Assembly (NCBI GenBank): GCA_902158735.1
Contig: CABGHG010000046.1
Location: 1 to 10,714, forward strand
Origin: Candidatus Methanolliviera sp. GoM_oil
Lineage (GTDB): Archaea; Halobacteriota; Methanoliparia; Methanoliparales; Methanoliparaceae
DNA length: 10,714 nucleotides
Direction of reading: 5' to 3'
In this document: positions 1 through 6,403 of the stretch, piece by piece
How the letters are laid out: each line of letters begins with the position of its first letter
Numbering within the stretch: position 1 is the stretch's first letter
Made by a program: the position numbers and the translations under genes
Notes under the pieces: generated by a model
What the model saw: only the letters and a program-made list of their open reading frames with translations
The model's database searches: none
What the model was told of the DNA's origin: nothing

Positions 1-1
1 G

Positions 2-124
2 GTTCAAAGGAGTGAATACGATGAATCGATAGAAGTTTTAAAAAATGCAGTTAAAGATGCAAAGATAGAAAGAAAAGAGAAGTTGAGGGCATTGGAGAGG
101 ATGTCAGATTTTCTGGAGGGGTGA
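2..124 (+). CDS. C-terminal end of an unidentified protein (partial)
   Basis: One frame is open from base 2 to a TGA at 122-124 and encodes the last 40 residues of a protein whose start lies outside the window. The visible part is very rich in Lys, Glu and Arg, has no Cys, Pro or Gly until the last residue, and looks like one long charged helix or short coiled coil (for example IEVLKNAVKDAKIERKEK). I do not recognise the family. The other two forward frames hit stops early, so this frame is the best supported. It is convergent with the regulator gene on the opposite strand and is unlikely to belong to the lipoate locus. Confidence 0.55.
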   Translation, partial: VQRSEYDESIEVLKNAVKDAKIERKEKLRALERMSDFLEG

Positions 125-184
125 AAAATTAAAGAATGGAAGAGAAGATGTAGATCCCCAAATTCTCTTTTCACACCCCTCTCC
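115..184. terminator. Inverted repeat between convergent genes, possible bidirectional terminator
   Basis: The left arm GGAGGGGTGAAAA (115-127) is mirrored by TTTTCACACCCCTCTCC (168-184), with small bulges. Inside it lies a perfect 7-base hairpin, AAGAGAA (140-146) with TTCTCTT (163-169), followed by TTTCAC. The repeat lies between two converging stop codons and overlaps the end of the upstream gene. Archaea usually terminate at T tracts rather than hairpins, so the terminator role is an inference from position and symmetry. Confidence 0.35.
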
Positions 185-196
185 TTCGTATGTCTG

Positions 197-637
197 TTAT
201 CCGGTCTTGCAGAATATTTGAAAGTCTTTGGTCCATTCCAGATGATCTGGAGCAGATCTCACAAAATTTACCAGATTCTTAATCTGATTCATCGTCCCAG
301 AATGCAATATAATCTCAGAATACAATTCATGTTCGATGATGGACGCGTCTACATCTGCTATCTCTTCAGGCACGTCTAGGATCTTCAAAAAAGCTCTTAA
401 CGCATCACGCCGCTCCTTTAATAGTATTACAATTTCTTCTCCCTCCGGCGTCAGCGTCACGCCGTCATATTTTTCATGTATGAGGAGACCTTTATCATTC
501 AATCTCTTTACCATTCCTGCGGTGCTTGCAGGCGCAACCCCCAAAAGCGATGATATATCCCTTATCATGGCATATCCCTTCTCCTTCGTTATCTTGAAGA
601 TCGCTTCGAGGTAGTCTTTGTTTTTTATTGAAAGCAC
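197..637 (-). CDS. DtxR/MntR-family transcriptional regulator
   Basis: A 146-residue protein aligning without gaps over most of its length to Bacillus MntR as I recall that sequence. Residues 1-65 form the winged helix-turn-helix (EKGYAMIRDISSLLGV, then the wing HEKYDGVTLTPEG). Residues 66-140 form the helical metal-binding and dimerisation domain. There is no C-terminal SH3/FeoA domain, as in MntR. Of the MntR metal ligands, Asp8, Glu11, Glu102 and His103 are present, but the positions of His77 and Glu99 are Arg77 and Ser99, so metal sensing may be altered or lost. The start is a GTG at 637-635: it gives the family-typical start MLSIKNKDYLEAIF, and a TATA-like box about 24 bases upstream suggests leaderless translation. 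It is divergent from the operon starting at 859 and is the likely repressor binding the repeats in between. Confidence 0.9.
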   Translation of the reverse strand: MLSIKNKDYLEAIFKITKEKGYAMIRDISSLLGVAPASTAGMVKRLNDKGLLIHEKYDGVTLTPEGEEIVILLKERRDALRAFLKILDVPEEIADVDASIIEHELYSEIILHSGTMNQIKNLVNFVRSAPDHLEWTKDFQIFCKTG

Positions 638-644
638 ACCTTGG

Positions 645-654
645 CTAAATTTAG
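645..654. promoter_or_regulatory. CTAAATTTAG palindrome, possible autoregulatory site
   Basis: A perfect 10-base palindrome lies just upstream of the regulator's GTG and downstream of its TATA-like box. It carries the same CTAA and TTAG half-sites as the two larger operator repeats, but with a shorter centre. It may let the regulator repress its own gene. The site is short and AT-rich, so chance is a real alternative. Confidence 0.25.
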
Positions 655-657
655 TAT

Positions 658-665
658 TATTTAAA
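658..665 (-). promoter_or_regulatory. TATA-like box of the DtxR-like gene
   Basis: On the minus strand this reads TTTAAATA. It is centred about 24 bases upstream of the GTG start codon, which puts the expected archaeal transcription start at or beside the start codon. No separate ribosome binding site at normal spacing is visible, so a leaderless transcript is likely. Confidence 0.4.
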
Positions 666-743
666 GTTACGGGTGGTCTTGTTCTACTTTATAACTCTTT
701 TGTTTTGGCATGATATCGCTTAAATGATAAAATTAACTATTTT

Positions 744-767
744 TTAGAATAATCTAACATTGTTAGG
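744..767. promoter_or_regulatory. Operator-like repeat 1 (upstream of the operon TATA box)
   Basis: This 24-base element ends in the inverted repeat TCTAACATTGTTAGG (753-767) and is preceded one helical turn upstream by another TTAG half-site (744-747). It matches the second copy at 801-824 in 21 of 24 positions. The TTAGG/CCTAA half-sites resemble those of DtxR/MntR-family boxes. It ends against the A-rich stretch before the TATA box, so a bound repressor could block TFB/TBP. Confidence 0.6.
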
Positions 768-772
768 AAAAC

Positions 773-780
773 TTTATTTA
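773..780 (+). promoter_or_regulatory. Candidate TATA box of the Hdr-like/lipoyl operon
   Basis: TTTATTTA is preceded by GGAAAAC, which suits an archaeal BRE. Transcription would start near 800-805, just before or within operator-like repeat 2. A second AT-rich candidate, ATAAATATA (784-792), would place the start near 814, inside that repeat. Either choice leaves a short leader containing the ribosome binding site of the gene at 859. Confidence 0.45.
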
Positions 781-800
781 ACGATAAATATAAGTATTAT

Positions 801-824
801 CTAAAATAACCTAACATTGTTAGG
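801..824. promoter_or_regulatory. Operator-like repeat 2 (at the expected transcription start)
   Basis: It contains CCTAACATTGTTAGG (810-824), an inverted repeat with two perfect 7-base arms around a single central base. A further CTAA half-site (801-804) lies ten bases upstream of the main one. It repeats the element at 744-767 with a centre-to-centre distance of 57 bases. Overlap with the predicted start of transcription suggests repression of the operon, most likely by the divergently encoded DtxR-like protein. Confidence 0.6.
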
Positions 825-858
825 GGGAAGATGAAGATCCTTCTAAAAGAGGTGAAAG

Positions 859-1278
859 ATGCCAGAGATAAAAGATGTGTTGGGAATTGTGGAGAAGTTG
901 AGCTTAGAACCAGTGCTGACGCCGGTGTTGGGTTTGGTGGACGGTACTATGGGTATTTTGAACAGTTTAGCAGGCCCAGGATCGATAGGGCGGGCGCTGG
1001 GTGTGATGGAGAGTGTACCGTTAAGAAAGATGATATCAGGGCTTGAAGATTCACCACTGATAGAACCCATAATAAGTACACTGAGAGCGCTGAGCGAAGC
1101 TGGTCTTGTAGATATGGTGTTGGGGGTCTTTAGAAGCGAATATGTTGTAAAGACGATAAATTTCATCGTAGAATTGTTGGGTAGGATACTCTTGCCGATA
1201 TCCTCGCTCGTTCAGAGATTGATCAGTGTTATAAAGCCGTTGATGTCTGCAATAGGGAGAATTGGGTCGGGGACATGA
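859..1278 (+). CDS. Small helical protein, first gene of the operon (DUF1641-like)
   Basis: A 139-residue protein made almost wholly of amphipathic or hydrophobic helices rich in Leu, Ile, Val, Gly and Ser, with no Cys or Trp. A segment such as LTPVLGLVDGTMGILNSLAG looks like the helical DUF1641 proteins that accompany Hdr-like clusters of sulfur oxidisers; this is a resemblance by style and context, not a firm family match. It lacks a signal peptide and a clear stop-transfer segment, so a soluble or peripheral scaffold or adaptor is more likely than an integral membrane protein. The start at 859 has AGAGGTGA immediately upstream (848-855). The protein precedes the first HdrD-like gene by 59 bases, and a similar larger protein is encoded after that gene. 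Its function is unknown; a structural subunit of the Hdr-like complex is inferred. Confidence 0.75.
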   Translation: MPEIKDVLGIVEKLSLEPVLTPVLGLVDGTMGILNSLAGPGSIGRALGVMESVPLRKMISGLEDSPLIEPIISTLRALSEAGLVDMVLGVFRSEYVVKTINFIVELLGRILLPISSLVQRLISVIKPLMSAIGRIGSGT

Positions 1279-1337
1279 CTGAAACGATAAAAAGATCCTG
1301 GGGAGATAGTGTGGAGTAAAAAAGAGAGGTAAAAAAT

Positions 1338-2453
1338 ATGGAAGAACTAGGGAAGGAAGAGATAGAGAAGTTGTACAAGCTGAGTAATTGTAACATGTGT
1401 GGAGACTGTCTCGATGAGGCAACAGGGTGTCAGTTCCTGGGATATGACCATGAGAGGGCTGTCAAGGAGGTAACGGCGTTGATTGAGGGAAGAGATACCC
1501 CTGTTTTAGAGGACTGTATCACATGTCAGGCGTGTCAGACCTTCTGCCCCAATGGCGTGAATATATTCAACTGGATTATTCATCGCATGGATACGGAGAA
1601 GACGTGGATAGCACCTGGGCTTGACAGATTGAATCTATATGGTCTACTACCTGGGCTAGAGAAGCCGTGGGTTATGCAAAAAGGCGATCCTGATAAACCA
1701 TGGGTGTCCGTCTGTCTCGTGCATGCCCTTTTGGGTCCTCCCGGCGATATAGAGATGTACAAGGACAGTCGAATCTTCAAAGATCTGAACCTACTTGGCG
1801 GAACCATGAATTGTCTGGTCGGGATGACCCATGCAGGTCTCGAAAATGCGACCGGTCCTGCCTGTCTTGAAGCAATTAAGGGCAATATCGACATGTATAA
1901 TACCTTTTGCGGCGGGAAGGAGATCATCTTTTCACACGACGAGTGCATCGCTTCACTCTGGCAGGGTGAAGAGCAGGGGTTGGAGGTTCCCTTCAAGCAT
2001 ACACACATCGTACAGTACCTAAATGAGTACCTCAAGGCGAACAAGAAAGATATAAAGCCATTGGGCCTTAAAGTTGCCCATGACAGTAACTGTTCCATCC
2101 GATACGGTCCCAGCAGGGAAGCATGGTTTGATGAGTTTTACGAACTGATCGGATGTACGAGGGTAGAAAGAAGGTACGATCGTGAGAATCAGCTGTGCTG
2201 TATGCCTAACTTTTTACTGCACAGGTCGGCAGGTGCTCCTGAAAGAGGAGTATTACCCGATGTGGAGAGAGCCGCAGAGGCCAGGAAGAAGAATGTGGAT
2301 GATGCGGTTGCTCATGGGGCTACGCACATGGCTTTCATCTGCCCAGGTTGCATGGGTAACATGGTCGATGATTGTCTTAATGTTGGATTGGTGCCCGTTA
2401 ACATCATTGAGCTTGCTCAGATGGCATTTGGTGAAAGGAAGGCGAGGTGGTAG
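1338..2453 (+). CDS. HdrD-like iron-sulfur protein with a degenerate first CCG domain
   Basis: A 371-residue protein with an N-terminal ferredoxin-like part and two CCG (HdrB/HdrD-type) domains. The first cluster motif is unusual: Cys18, Cys21, Cys24 and then Cys31 with no following Pro. The second is classical: Cys60, Cys63, Cys66, Cys70 and Pro71. In the first CCG domain only Cys126, Cys159 and Cys203 remain; the CC pair is reduced to one Cys, and the first Cys of the CxxC motif is His200 (FSHDEC). The second CCG domain keeps Cys252, Cys287-Cys288, and Cys335 with Cys338, but its spacing (34 and then 46 residues) is longer than usual and the Gly after CC is Met. The family transfers electrons to or from thiols and disulfides through noncubane 4Fe-4S clusters in the cytoplasm. 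GAGAGGT lies 7 bases before the ATG. It is probably the electron-transfer partner of the catalytic HdrD-like protein at 4662. Confidence 0.85.
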   Translation: MEELGKEEIEKLYKLSNCNMCGDCLDEATGCQFLGYDHERAVKEVTALIEGRDTPVLEDCITCQACQTFCPNGVNIFNWIIHRMDTEKTWIAPGLDRLNLYGLLPGLEKPWVMQKGDPDKPWVSVCLVHALLGPPGDIEMYKDSRIFKDLNLLGGTMNCLVGMTHAGLENATGPACLEAIKGNIDMYNTFCGGKEIIFSHDECIASLWQGEEQGLEVPFKHTHIVQYLNEYLKANKKDIKPLGLKVAHDSNCSIRYGPSREAWFDEFYELIGCTRVERRYDRENQLCCMPNFLLHRSAGAPERGVLPDVERAAEARKKNVDDAVAHGATHMAFICPGCMGNMVDDCLNVGLVPVNIIELAQMAFGERKARW

Positions 2454-2455
2454 AG

Positions 2456-3121
2456 ATGGCAGTGGAATTAAAAGATGTAGTTAGTGAATTGTTCGAAGCG
2501 CTCCCCGGAGAAGCGGTGTACGAACTTAACTATGTAATAACACCAGTGGCAGGCGCACTGAAGAAGTCTCCCGTGGGAACCTTCACACCGGATGAATTTG
2601 GGCTCGGAAACGTGGTCGACATACTCGATATCGTGCTTAAGGGGATGCCACGTGCGATCATGGATCTATTGGGCGCGGTGAAGGAGTCGAAGATACTGGA
2701 GAAGTTAGATCTGGGAGCACTATTCAAGGCGTTGGGACCGGCGATCGAGACGTTGGGACCGGTATCGGTTCTTGAATTTCTGGTCTCGATCCTGAATCAG
2801 TTGGGTGGTAGAACCGTGAAGATATCGATGGCCCTTCTATCTGGTGTGGTGGAGCTGTCGAGACCGATACTCATTCCTTTGGTATCTATCGTATTGAGGA
2901 TACCACTAATTCCAGAATTGGTCGGAGCGGTAGTCGGTTTGGTTCCTGGGTTACTCGAAGTTGTGGGAGGACTGAGGGGAATTCTGGAATCTTCGGTTCG
3001 ACTGCTTTCAACTTTGCTTCGACCGATGGGAACTGCTGGTTCAGCTTTAGCTAAGGTATTTGATTTGTTTGATAGGCTAGTTGGCTTGCTCACAGCTCCA
3101 TTGAAAGCACTTTCGAGGTGA
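2456..3121 (+). CDS. Helical protein between the Hdr-like and FAD genes (DUF1641-like)
   Basis: A 221-residue protein free of Cys and Trp, built from repeated short hydrophobic helices separated by Gly and Pro. Its C-terminal half (about residues 120-221) is very rich in Leu and Val, for example PELVGAVVGLVPGLLEVVGG. In style it resembles the product of 859-1278, so the two may be diverged paralogues. I chose the ATG at 2456 because GAGGTGG ends 5 bases upstream; a GTG at 2447 would add three residues but lacks such spacing. It follows the first HdrD-like gene by two bases. DUF1641-type proteins occur inside sHdr clusters, which supports a scaffold or membrane-docking role, but no catalytic motif is visible. 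The segment around residues 123-170 could be membrane-associated. Confidence 0.75.
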   Translation: MAVELKDVVSELFEALPGEAVYELNYVITPVAGALKKSPVGTFTPDEFGLGNVVDILDIVLKGMPRAIMDLLGAVKESKILEKLDLGALFKALGPAIETLGPVSVLEFLVSILNQLGGRTVKISMALLSGVVELSRPILIPLVSIVLRIPLIPELVGAVVGLVPGLLEVVGGLRGILESSVRLLSTLLRPMGTAGSALAKVFDLFDRLVGLLTAPLKALSR

Positions 3122-3126
3122 TCAAA

Positions 3127-4665
3127 ATGGCAGTTACTAAAAAATTGGTAGAGGACTTGGAGGGAATAGTTGGATCGAAATACGTAATGGACCAAGATTT
3201 TGCCCAATATGCCTATGGAGCTGCGGGCATCTTCTTCATGAATACCATGATGGAGGTATCAGATCGTTCAGCACCCCCCGAGGTGATAGTAAAACCAAGG
3301 ACTACGGAAGAGGTATCCGAGATAATGAAACTGGCGAATGAGACAAAAACACCAGTCACCATTAGAGGAGGAGGCGAAGGTTATTGGATCGGTGGGTCGA
3401 AGGATAGGGGAATAATGATCGATATGACCGATATGAAGAAATTCATAGAGTACGATGAGGTCTCTCGGACGGCCAGAGCACAAGCCGGAATAACGTGGGG
3501 AACTCTCAATGAAGAGTTGGAGAAGTATGGCGTTGGTACGGGTAATTATGGAACTCATGGTTTGCTCGGTGCTTGTGTCGCAGGCTCATTGAATGCCGAC
3601 TCTCCTGGACCTGGCGGAGGTAAGTATGGAATGCCGGGCGAGAACGTCACAAATTTAGAAGTTGTGCTGCCAACGGGGGAGATCGTAAGGACGGGGTCTC
3701 TCCTGAATGAGGAATCTAAGTTTAACTTTAGATATTGTAATGGACCGGATCTCGCCGGCATGTTCATCGGTTCTGGTGGTATATATGGTATAATGACCGA
3801 AGTATGGCTCAAGACAAGGCCTCTTTATGAGCACTCTGAGACCGTGGGTTACAGCTATCCGGACTTCGATACTGCCGTTCACGCAGTAAACGAGATACAA
3901 TCAGATGGCTATCTGACGGAATATGCTGTGGTCCCGCCGGCTGGTATAGTGGAGGATCTCCTTGGGGCGATGTTTGGGAAGGGGCGACCACTAACATTGG
4001 TTGTCACCGAATCACACAGTGAGACCATAGAAGAAGCGCAGAAGGCAGAGATAGATAAGATAGCAAAGAAATATGACGGGAGATTGGTTGGCCTTGGAGG
4101 CTTGTTGGACGCGCTGGGCTTTGGTCTTTACGACAGGCACGAATTTCTTGGGGGGAATATGTTGGGTCTGCTTGGACCAAACGCGACCGCCGCCGTTACG
4201 TGTAGTATTCAGCCACTGCTCACAGCACCCGAGGTGATGGAAGCTGAGTTTGCAGTATGCAGGAAATATGAGGACAGCTATGCGTACAGTAGGTTGCTTG
4301 GTGGAAAAGTCTGGCTCGGTGCCCTCATAGCCGCAGGTGAGCTCGGTGCCGCTTATGCCCCCACGGTATTTTCGTTTGATCCATCCAACGATGAGAGTAG
4401 AAAGACCGCGTATCGTGTCGTGCACGAACTACTTGAGGTAAAATGGAGAACTGGGTATGCCACGCAATTTTCAAATACAAGAGAGTGGGAGACACCACAC
4501 GTGGTGCGAAGATACGATCCCCAGTCTCTCGAACTCATGAAAAAGATTAAGGAGACATTGGATCCGAACAATATATTGAACAGGGATTTTGTCATACCCA
4601 CATCTCCATATGAGAAGGTGGATAAGATCATTGCGGAGATGGAAAGTGAGGAGGTGAAGAAATGA
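3127..4665 (+). CDS. FAD-linked oxidoreductase, GlcD / D-lactate dehydrogenase type
   Basis: A 512-residue flavoprotein of the PCMH/VAO fold. Residues 50-235 form the FAD-binding domain, with a pyrophosphate loop region (VTIRGGGEGYWIGGS, 77-91), the GTHGLLGACVAGS region (142-154) and GPDLAGMFIGSGGIYGIMTE (206-225), which corresponds to the family's DLTGLFIGSEGTLG motif. The C-terminal part carries the substrate-side cap domain and ends with the typical IKETLDPNNILN. Family members oxidise 2-hydroxyacids such as glycolate or D-lactate and pass electrons to iron-sulfur partners; the substrate here cannot be read from sequence. The ATG at 3127 has GAGGTGA with a 5-base spacer; a GTG at 3118 is less likely. 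The stop overlaps the next HdrD-like gene as ATGA, implying a flavin/Fe-S pair like GlcD-GlcF. No HdrA is encoded nearby, so this is the only flavoprotein of the operon. Confidence 0.92.
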   Translation: MAVTKKLVEDLEGIVGSKYVMDQDFAQYAYGAAGIFFMNTMMEVSDRSAPPEVIVKPRTTEEVSEIMKLANETKTPVTIRGGGEGYWIGGSKDRGIMIDMTDMKKFIEYDEVSRTARAQAGITWGTLNEELEKYGVGTGNYGTHGLLGACVAGSLNADSPGPGGGKYGMPGENVTNLEVVLPTGEIVRTGSLLNEESKFNFRYCNGPDLAGMFIGSGGIYGIMTEVWLKTRPLYEHSETVGYSYPDFDTAVHAVNEIQSDGYLTEYAVVPPAGIVEDLLGAMFGKGRPLTLVVTESHSETIEEAQKAEIDKIAKKYDGRLVGLGGLLDALGFGLYDRHEFLGGNMLGLLGPNATAAVTCSIQPLLTAPEVMEAEFAVCRKYEDSYAYSRLLGGKVWLGALIAAGELGAAYAPTVFSFDPSNDESRKTAYRVVHELLEVKWRTGYATQFSNTREWETPHVVRRYDPQSLELMKKIKETLDPNNILNRDFVIPTSPYEKVDKIIAEMESEEVKK

Positions 4666-5906
4666 GGGTCGAGGAGTATAAACACGAGATCTACGGATGC
4701 GCTCATTGCACCGTATGTAGAGATATAGTGGATCACGTCAGAGGGTGGAAAGAGGTTTGCCCGGTATATAAGCAGCTGAGATTTCAACCGTATACGGCGA
4801 TGGGGCATAACACCATAGCACTGAACATAGTCGAAGGTGGGCTCAAGTATTCAGAGGAACTCGCGGATTGCTTATATAAATGTACCACCTGTGCGGCATG
4901 CGAAGAGGTCTGCAAGCCGCTTAGTGCTATATTGGAAGAAGTTGGTGGGGCGGAATTAAAGATTGTACTACCTACACTGTCAGAAGCACTTGGAATTGGA
5001 ACTATGCTCGCGGACCCCATACCCTCCGTCGCCATACTAAAAGCAATGCGTGCAGACTGTGTAGATCTCGGTTTGGATCCAGAACCTATAAAAAAGCTCG
5101 CATCAGCCTTAGAAAGGACACATAACCCATACGGAGAGGCACAGGAGGATAAAATTAAATGGGCAGAGGGGTTAAATATACCAGAAAAAGCGAAGATCGT
5201 CTTCTTCCCCGGGTGTGAACCTGCGTACAGAGCTCAAGAGATCGTTCTGGCAACCGCCAAGATACTTAAGAGCGCGGGCATAGAATTTGCAGTCTTGGGC
5301 GACGAATGGTGTTGCGGTAATCCAGCATTCGACGCTGGCTATATCGATTTGGGGGAGAGATTGGTAAGGCACAACGTAGAGGTCTTGAAGAAAGCGGGAG
5401 CGGAGAAGGTGGTAACGACCTGTCCAGCATGTTACAAGACGCTAAAGAATGACTACCCAAAGATCGTTGGCGAGCTACCATTTGAGGTCGTGCACATCAG
5501 CGAGCTTCTGGAGGACTTGATAAGGGAAGGCAAGATAAAACCCGGGGCGATGAGGGAGAAGATCACATACCACGATCCATGTCAGCTGGGCAGGGTGATG
5601 GGGATGTACAGAGAGCCCAGAGCGGTATTAAACGCGATACCGGGTTTGAATCTTGTGGAGATGTATCCAACGAGACAGGCATCGTGGTGCTGCGGTGCCG
5701 GCGGCGAGGTGATAGCCTCCAATCCCGGTCTTGCCGTGAATATCGCGATGGAGAAGGTGCCATTGGTGCAGGAGACGGGGGCCGATCTTCTGGTGACCAC
5801 CTGTCCTGCATGCAAGAGAAATCTGGAGTTGGCGGCGAAGAGGAAGAAAGCCGGCTATAAGGTGAAAGATCTCGTTGAGGTCGTCGCACAATCTATGGGA
5901 TTGTAG
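4662..5906 (+). CDS. HdrD-like iron-sulfur oxidoreductase with two intact CCG domains
   Basis: A 414-residue HdrC-HdrB-type fusion. The first cluster motif has Cys13, Cys16, Cys19 and, after a 13-residue gap, Cys33-Pro34; most relatives have three residues there. The second motif is Cys74, Cys77, Cys80, Cys84 with Pro86. Two CCG domains follow with textbook spacing: Cys185, then 31 residues, Cys217-Cys218, 35 residues, Cys254xxCys257; and Cys307, 35 residues, Cys343-Cys344, 36 residues, Cys381xxCys384. In HdrB/HdrD these ligate noncubane 4Fe-4S clusters that cleave or form disulfides. Its start overlaps the stop of the FAD gene (ATGA), with GAGGTGA four bases before, so the two are translationally coupled. 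The lipoyl-carrier gene follows after 8 bases, making a lipoyl disulfide an attractive substrate by inference. A plain Fe-S subunit of a glycolate- or lactate-oxidising enzyme is the alternative. Confidence 0.92.
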   Translation: MRVEEYKHEIYGCAHCTVCRDIVDHVRGWKEVCPVYKQLRFQPYTAMGHNTIALNIVEGGLKYSEELADCLYKCTTCAACEEVCKPLSAILEEVGGAELKIVLPTLSEALGIGTMLADPIPSVAILKAMRADCVDLGLDPEPIKKLASALERTHNPYGEAQEDKIKWAEGLNIPEKAKIVFFPGCEPAYRAQEIVLATAKILKSAGIEFAVLGDEWCCGNPAFDAGYIDLGERLVRHNVEVLKKAGAEKVVTTCPACYKTLKNDYPKIVGELPFEVVHISELLEDLIREGKIKPGAMREKITYHDPCQLGRVMGMYREPRAVLNAIPGLNLVEMYPTRQASWCCGAGGEVIASNPGLAVNIAMEKVPLVQETGADLLVTTCPACKRNLELAAKRKKAGYKVKDLVEVVAQSMGL

Positions 5907-5914
5907 GTGAGAAA

Positions 5915-6343
5915 ATGGTTGAGGTAGAAGGATATCTGGTTTTGGAGGAGTTGTATTATCTGACCACGGAAGATGCGCATATCTGGGCAAAGGTGGAAGA
6001 TGGGAAGGTGAGATCTGGAGTGGATGATTTCGGTCAGAGACAGATGGGGGAGGTAGTTTACGTTGAGTTGCCTTCGGTGGGGGATAAGGTAGAGTATAAC
6101 AAACCATATGGCACGATAGAATCTGGTAAAGCCACCAAAGACCTCTACTCACCGGTTTCTGGTACGATAACAGAGATCAACAGCAAACTGGACGATGAGC
6201 CCAAATTGGTCAATGATGATCCATACGGAGAAGGATGGATAGTATTAATCGAACCTTCAAACCTGGATGCAGATCTAAAGAATCTTTTACACGGCGACGC
6301 GGCAGTTAAGTGGATGAGAGAAGAGGCCGAGAAGGCAAAGTAA
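5915..6343 (+). CDS. GcvH-like lipoyl carrier protein
   Basis: A 142-residue homologue of the glycine cleavage H protein. Lys72 in TIESGKATKDLYSPVSG is the expected lipoylated lysine on the tip of the hairpin. Other H-protein hallmarks are DFGQRQMGEVVYVELPSVGD (38-57) and LVNDDPYGEGWIV (98-110). The usual ESVKA is ESGKA here. The carrier closes an operon of Hdr-like and FAD proteins, and no glycine cleavage P or T genes are visible, so a role in glycine cleavage is doubtful. H-protein-like lipoate-binding proteins (LbpA) of sHdr sulfur oxidation are the closest functional parallel: they carry substrate or electrons on lipoate. GGTGA overlapping the previous stop lies 4 bases before the ATG. 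Dihydrolipoamide dehydrogenase and lipoate assembly genes follow downstream. Confidence 0.9.
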   Translation: MVEVEGYLVLEELYYLTTEDAHIWAKVEDGKVRSGVDDFGQRQMGEVVYVELPSVGDKVEYNKPYGTIESGKATKDLYSPVSGTITEINSKLDDEPKLVNDDPYGEGWIVLIEPSNLDADLKNLLHGDAAVKWMREEAEKAK

Positions 6344-6385
6344 TATTTTTTTAATTTTTTATTTTTTTATTTTTCAATCTTTTTT
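6344..6385 (+). terminator. T-rich archaeal terminator after the lipoyl-carrier gene
   Basis: Five T tracts of 5 to 7 bases (6346-6352, 6355-6360, 6362-6368, 6370-6374 and 6380-6385) follow directly after the stop codon, without a strong hairpin. This is the form of intrinsic terminators in archaea. It would end the six-gene operon at least in part and separate it from the lpd and lipoate-assembly genes, which would then need read-through or a promoter inside this AT-rich stretch; no single TATA box stands out. Confidence 0.6.
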
Positions 6386-6403
6386 AAAGGAATAGGTGAT
6401 GCT

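Noticed and set aside
831..1046. Plus-strand ORF starting at ATG 831 behind GGGGGAAG
   Set aside because: It overlaps the gene at 859 in another frame, has an unlikely mixture of residues, and leaves the better AGAGGTGA-preceded ATG 859 unexplained. The G run belongs to the operator repeat.
2447..3135. Upstream GTG starts at 2447 and 3118
   Set aside because: Each would add only three residues and would sit on the ribosome binding site that is well spaced for the ATG at 2456 or 3127.
5563..6152. Long minus-strand ORFs across the HdrD-like and H-protein genes
   Set aside because: They are rich in Pro, Ser and Arg, match no family, and lie opposite genes with intact motifs in a plus-strand operon.
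5915..6343. Calling this gene part of a glycine cleavage system
   Set aside because: The fold matches, but no P or T protein genes are in the window and the neighbours are Hdr-like and GlcD-like, so only H-protein homology is claimed.
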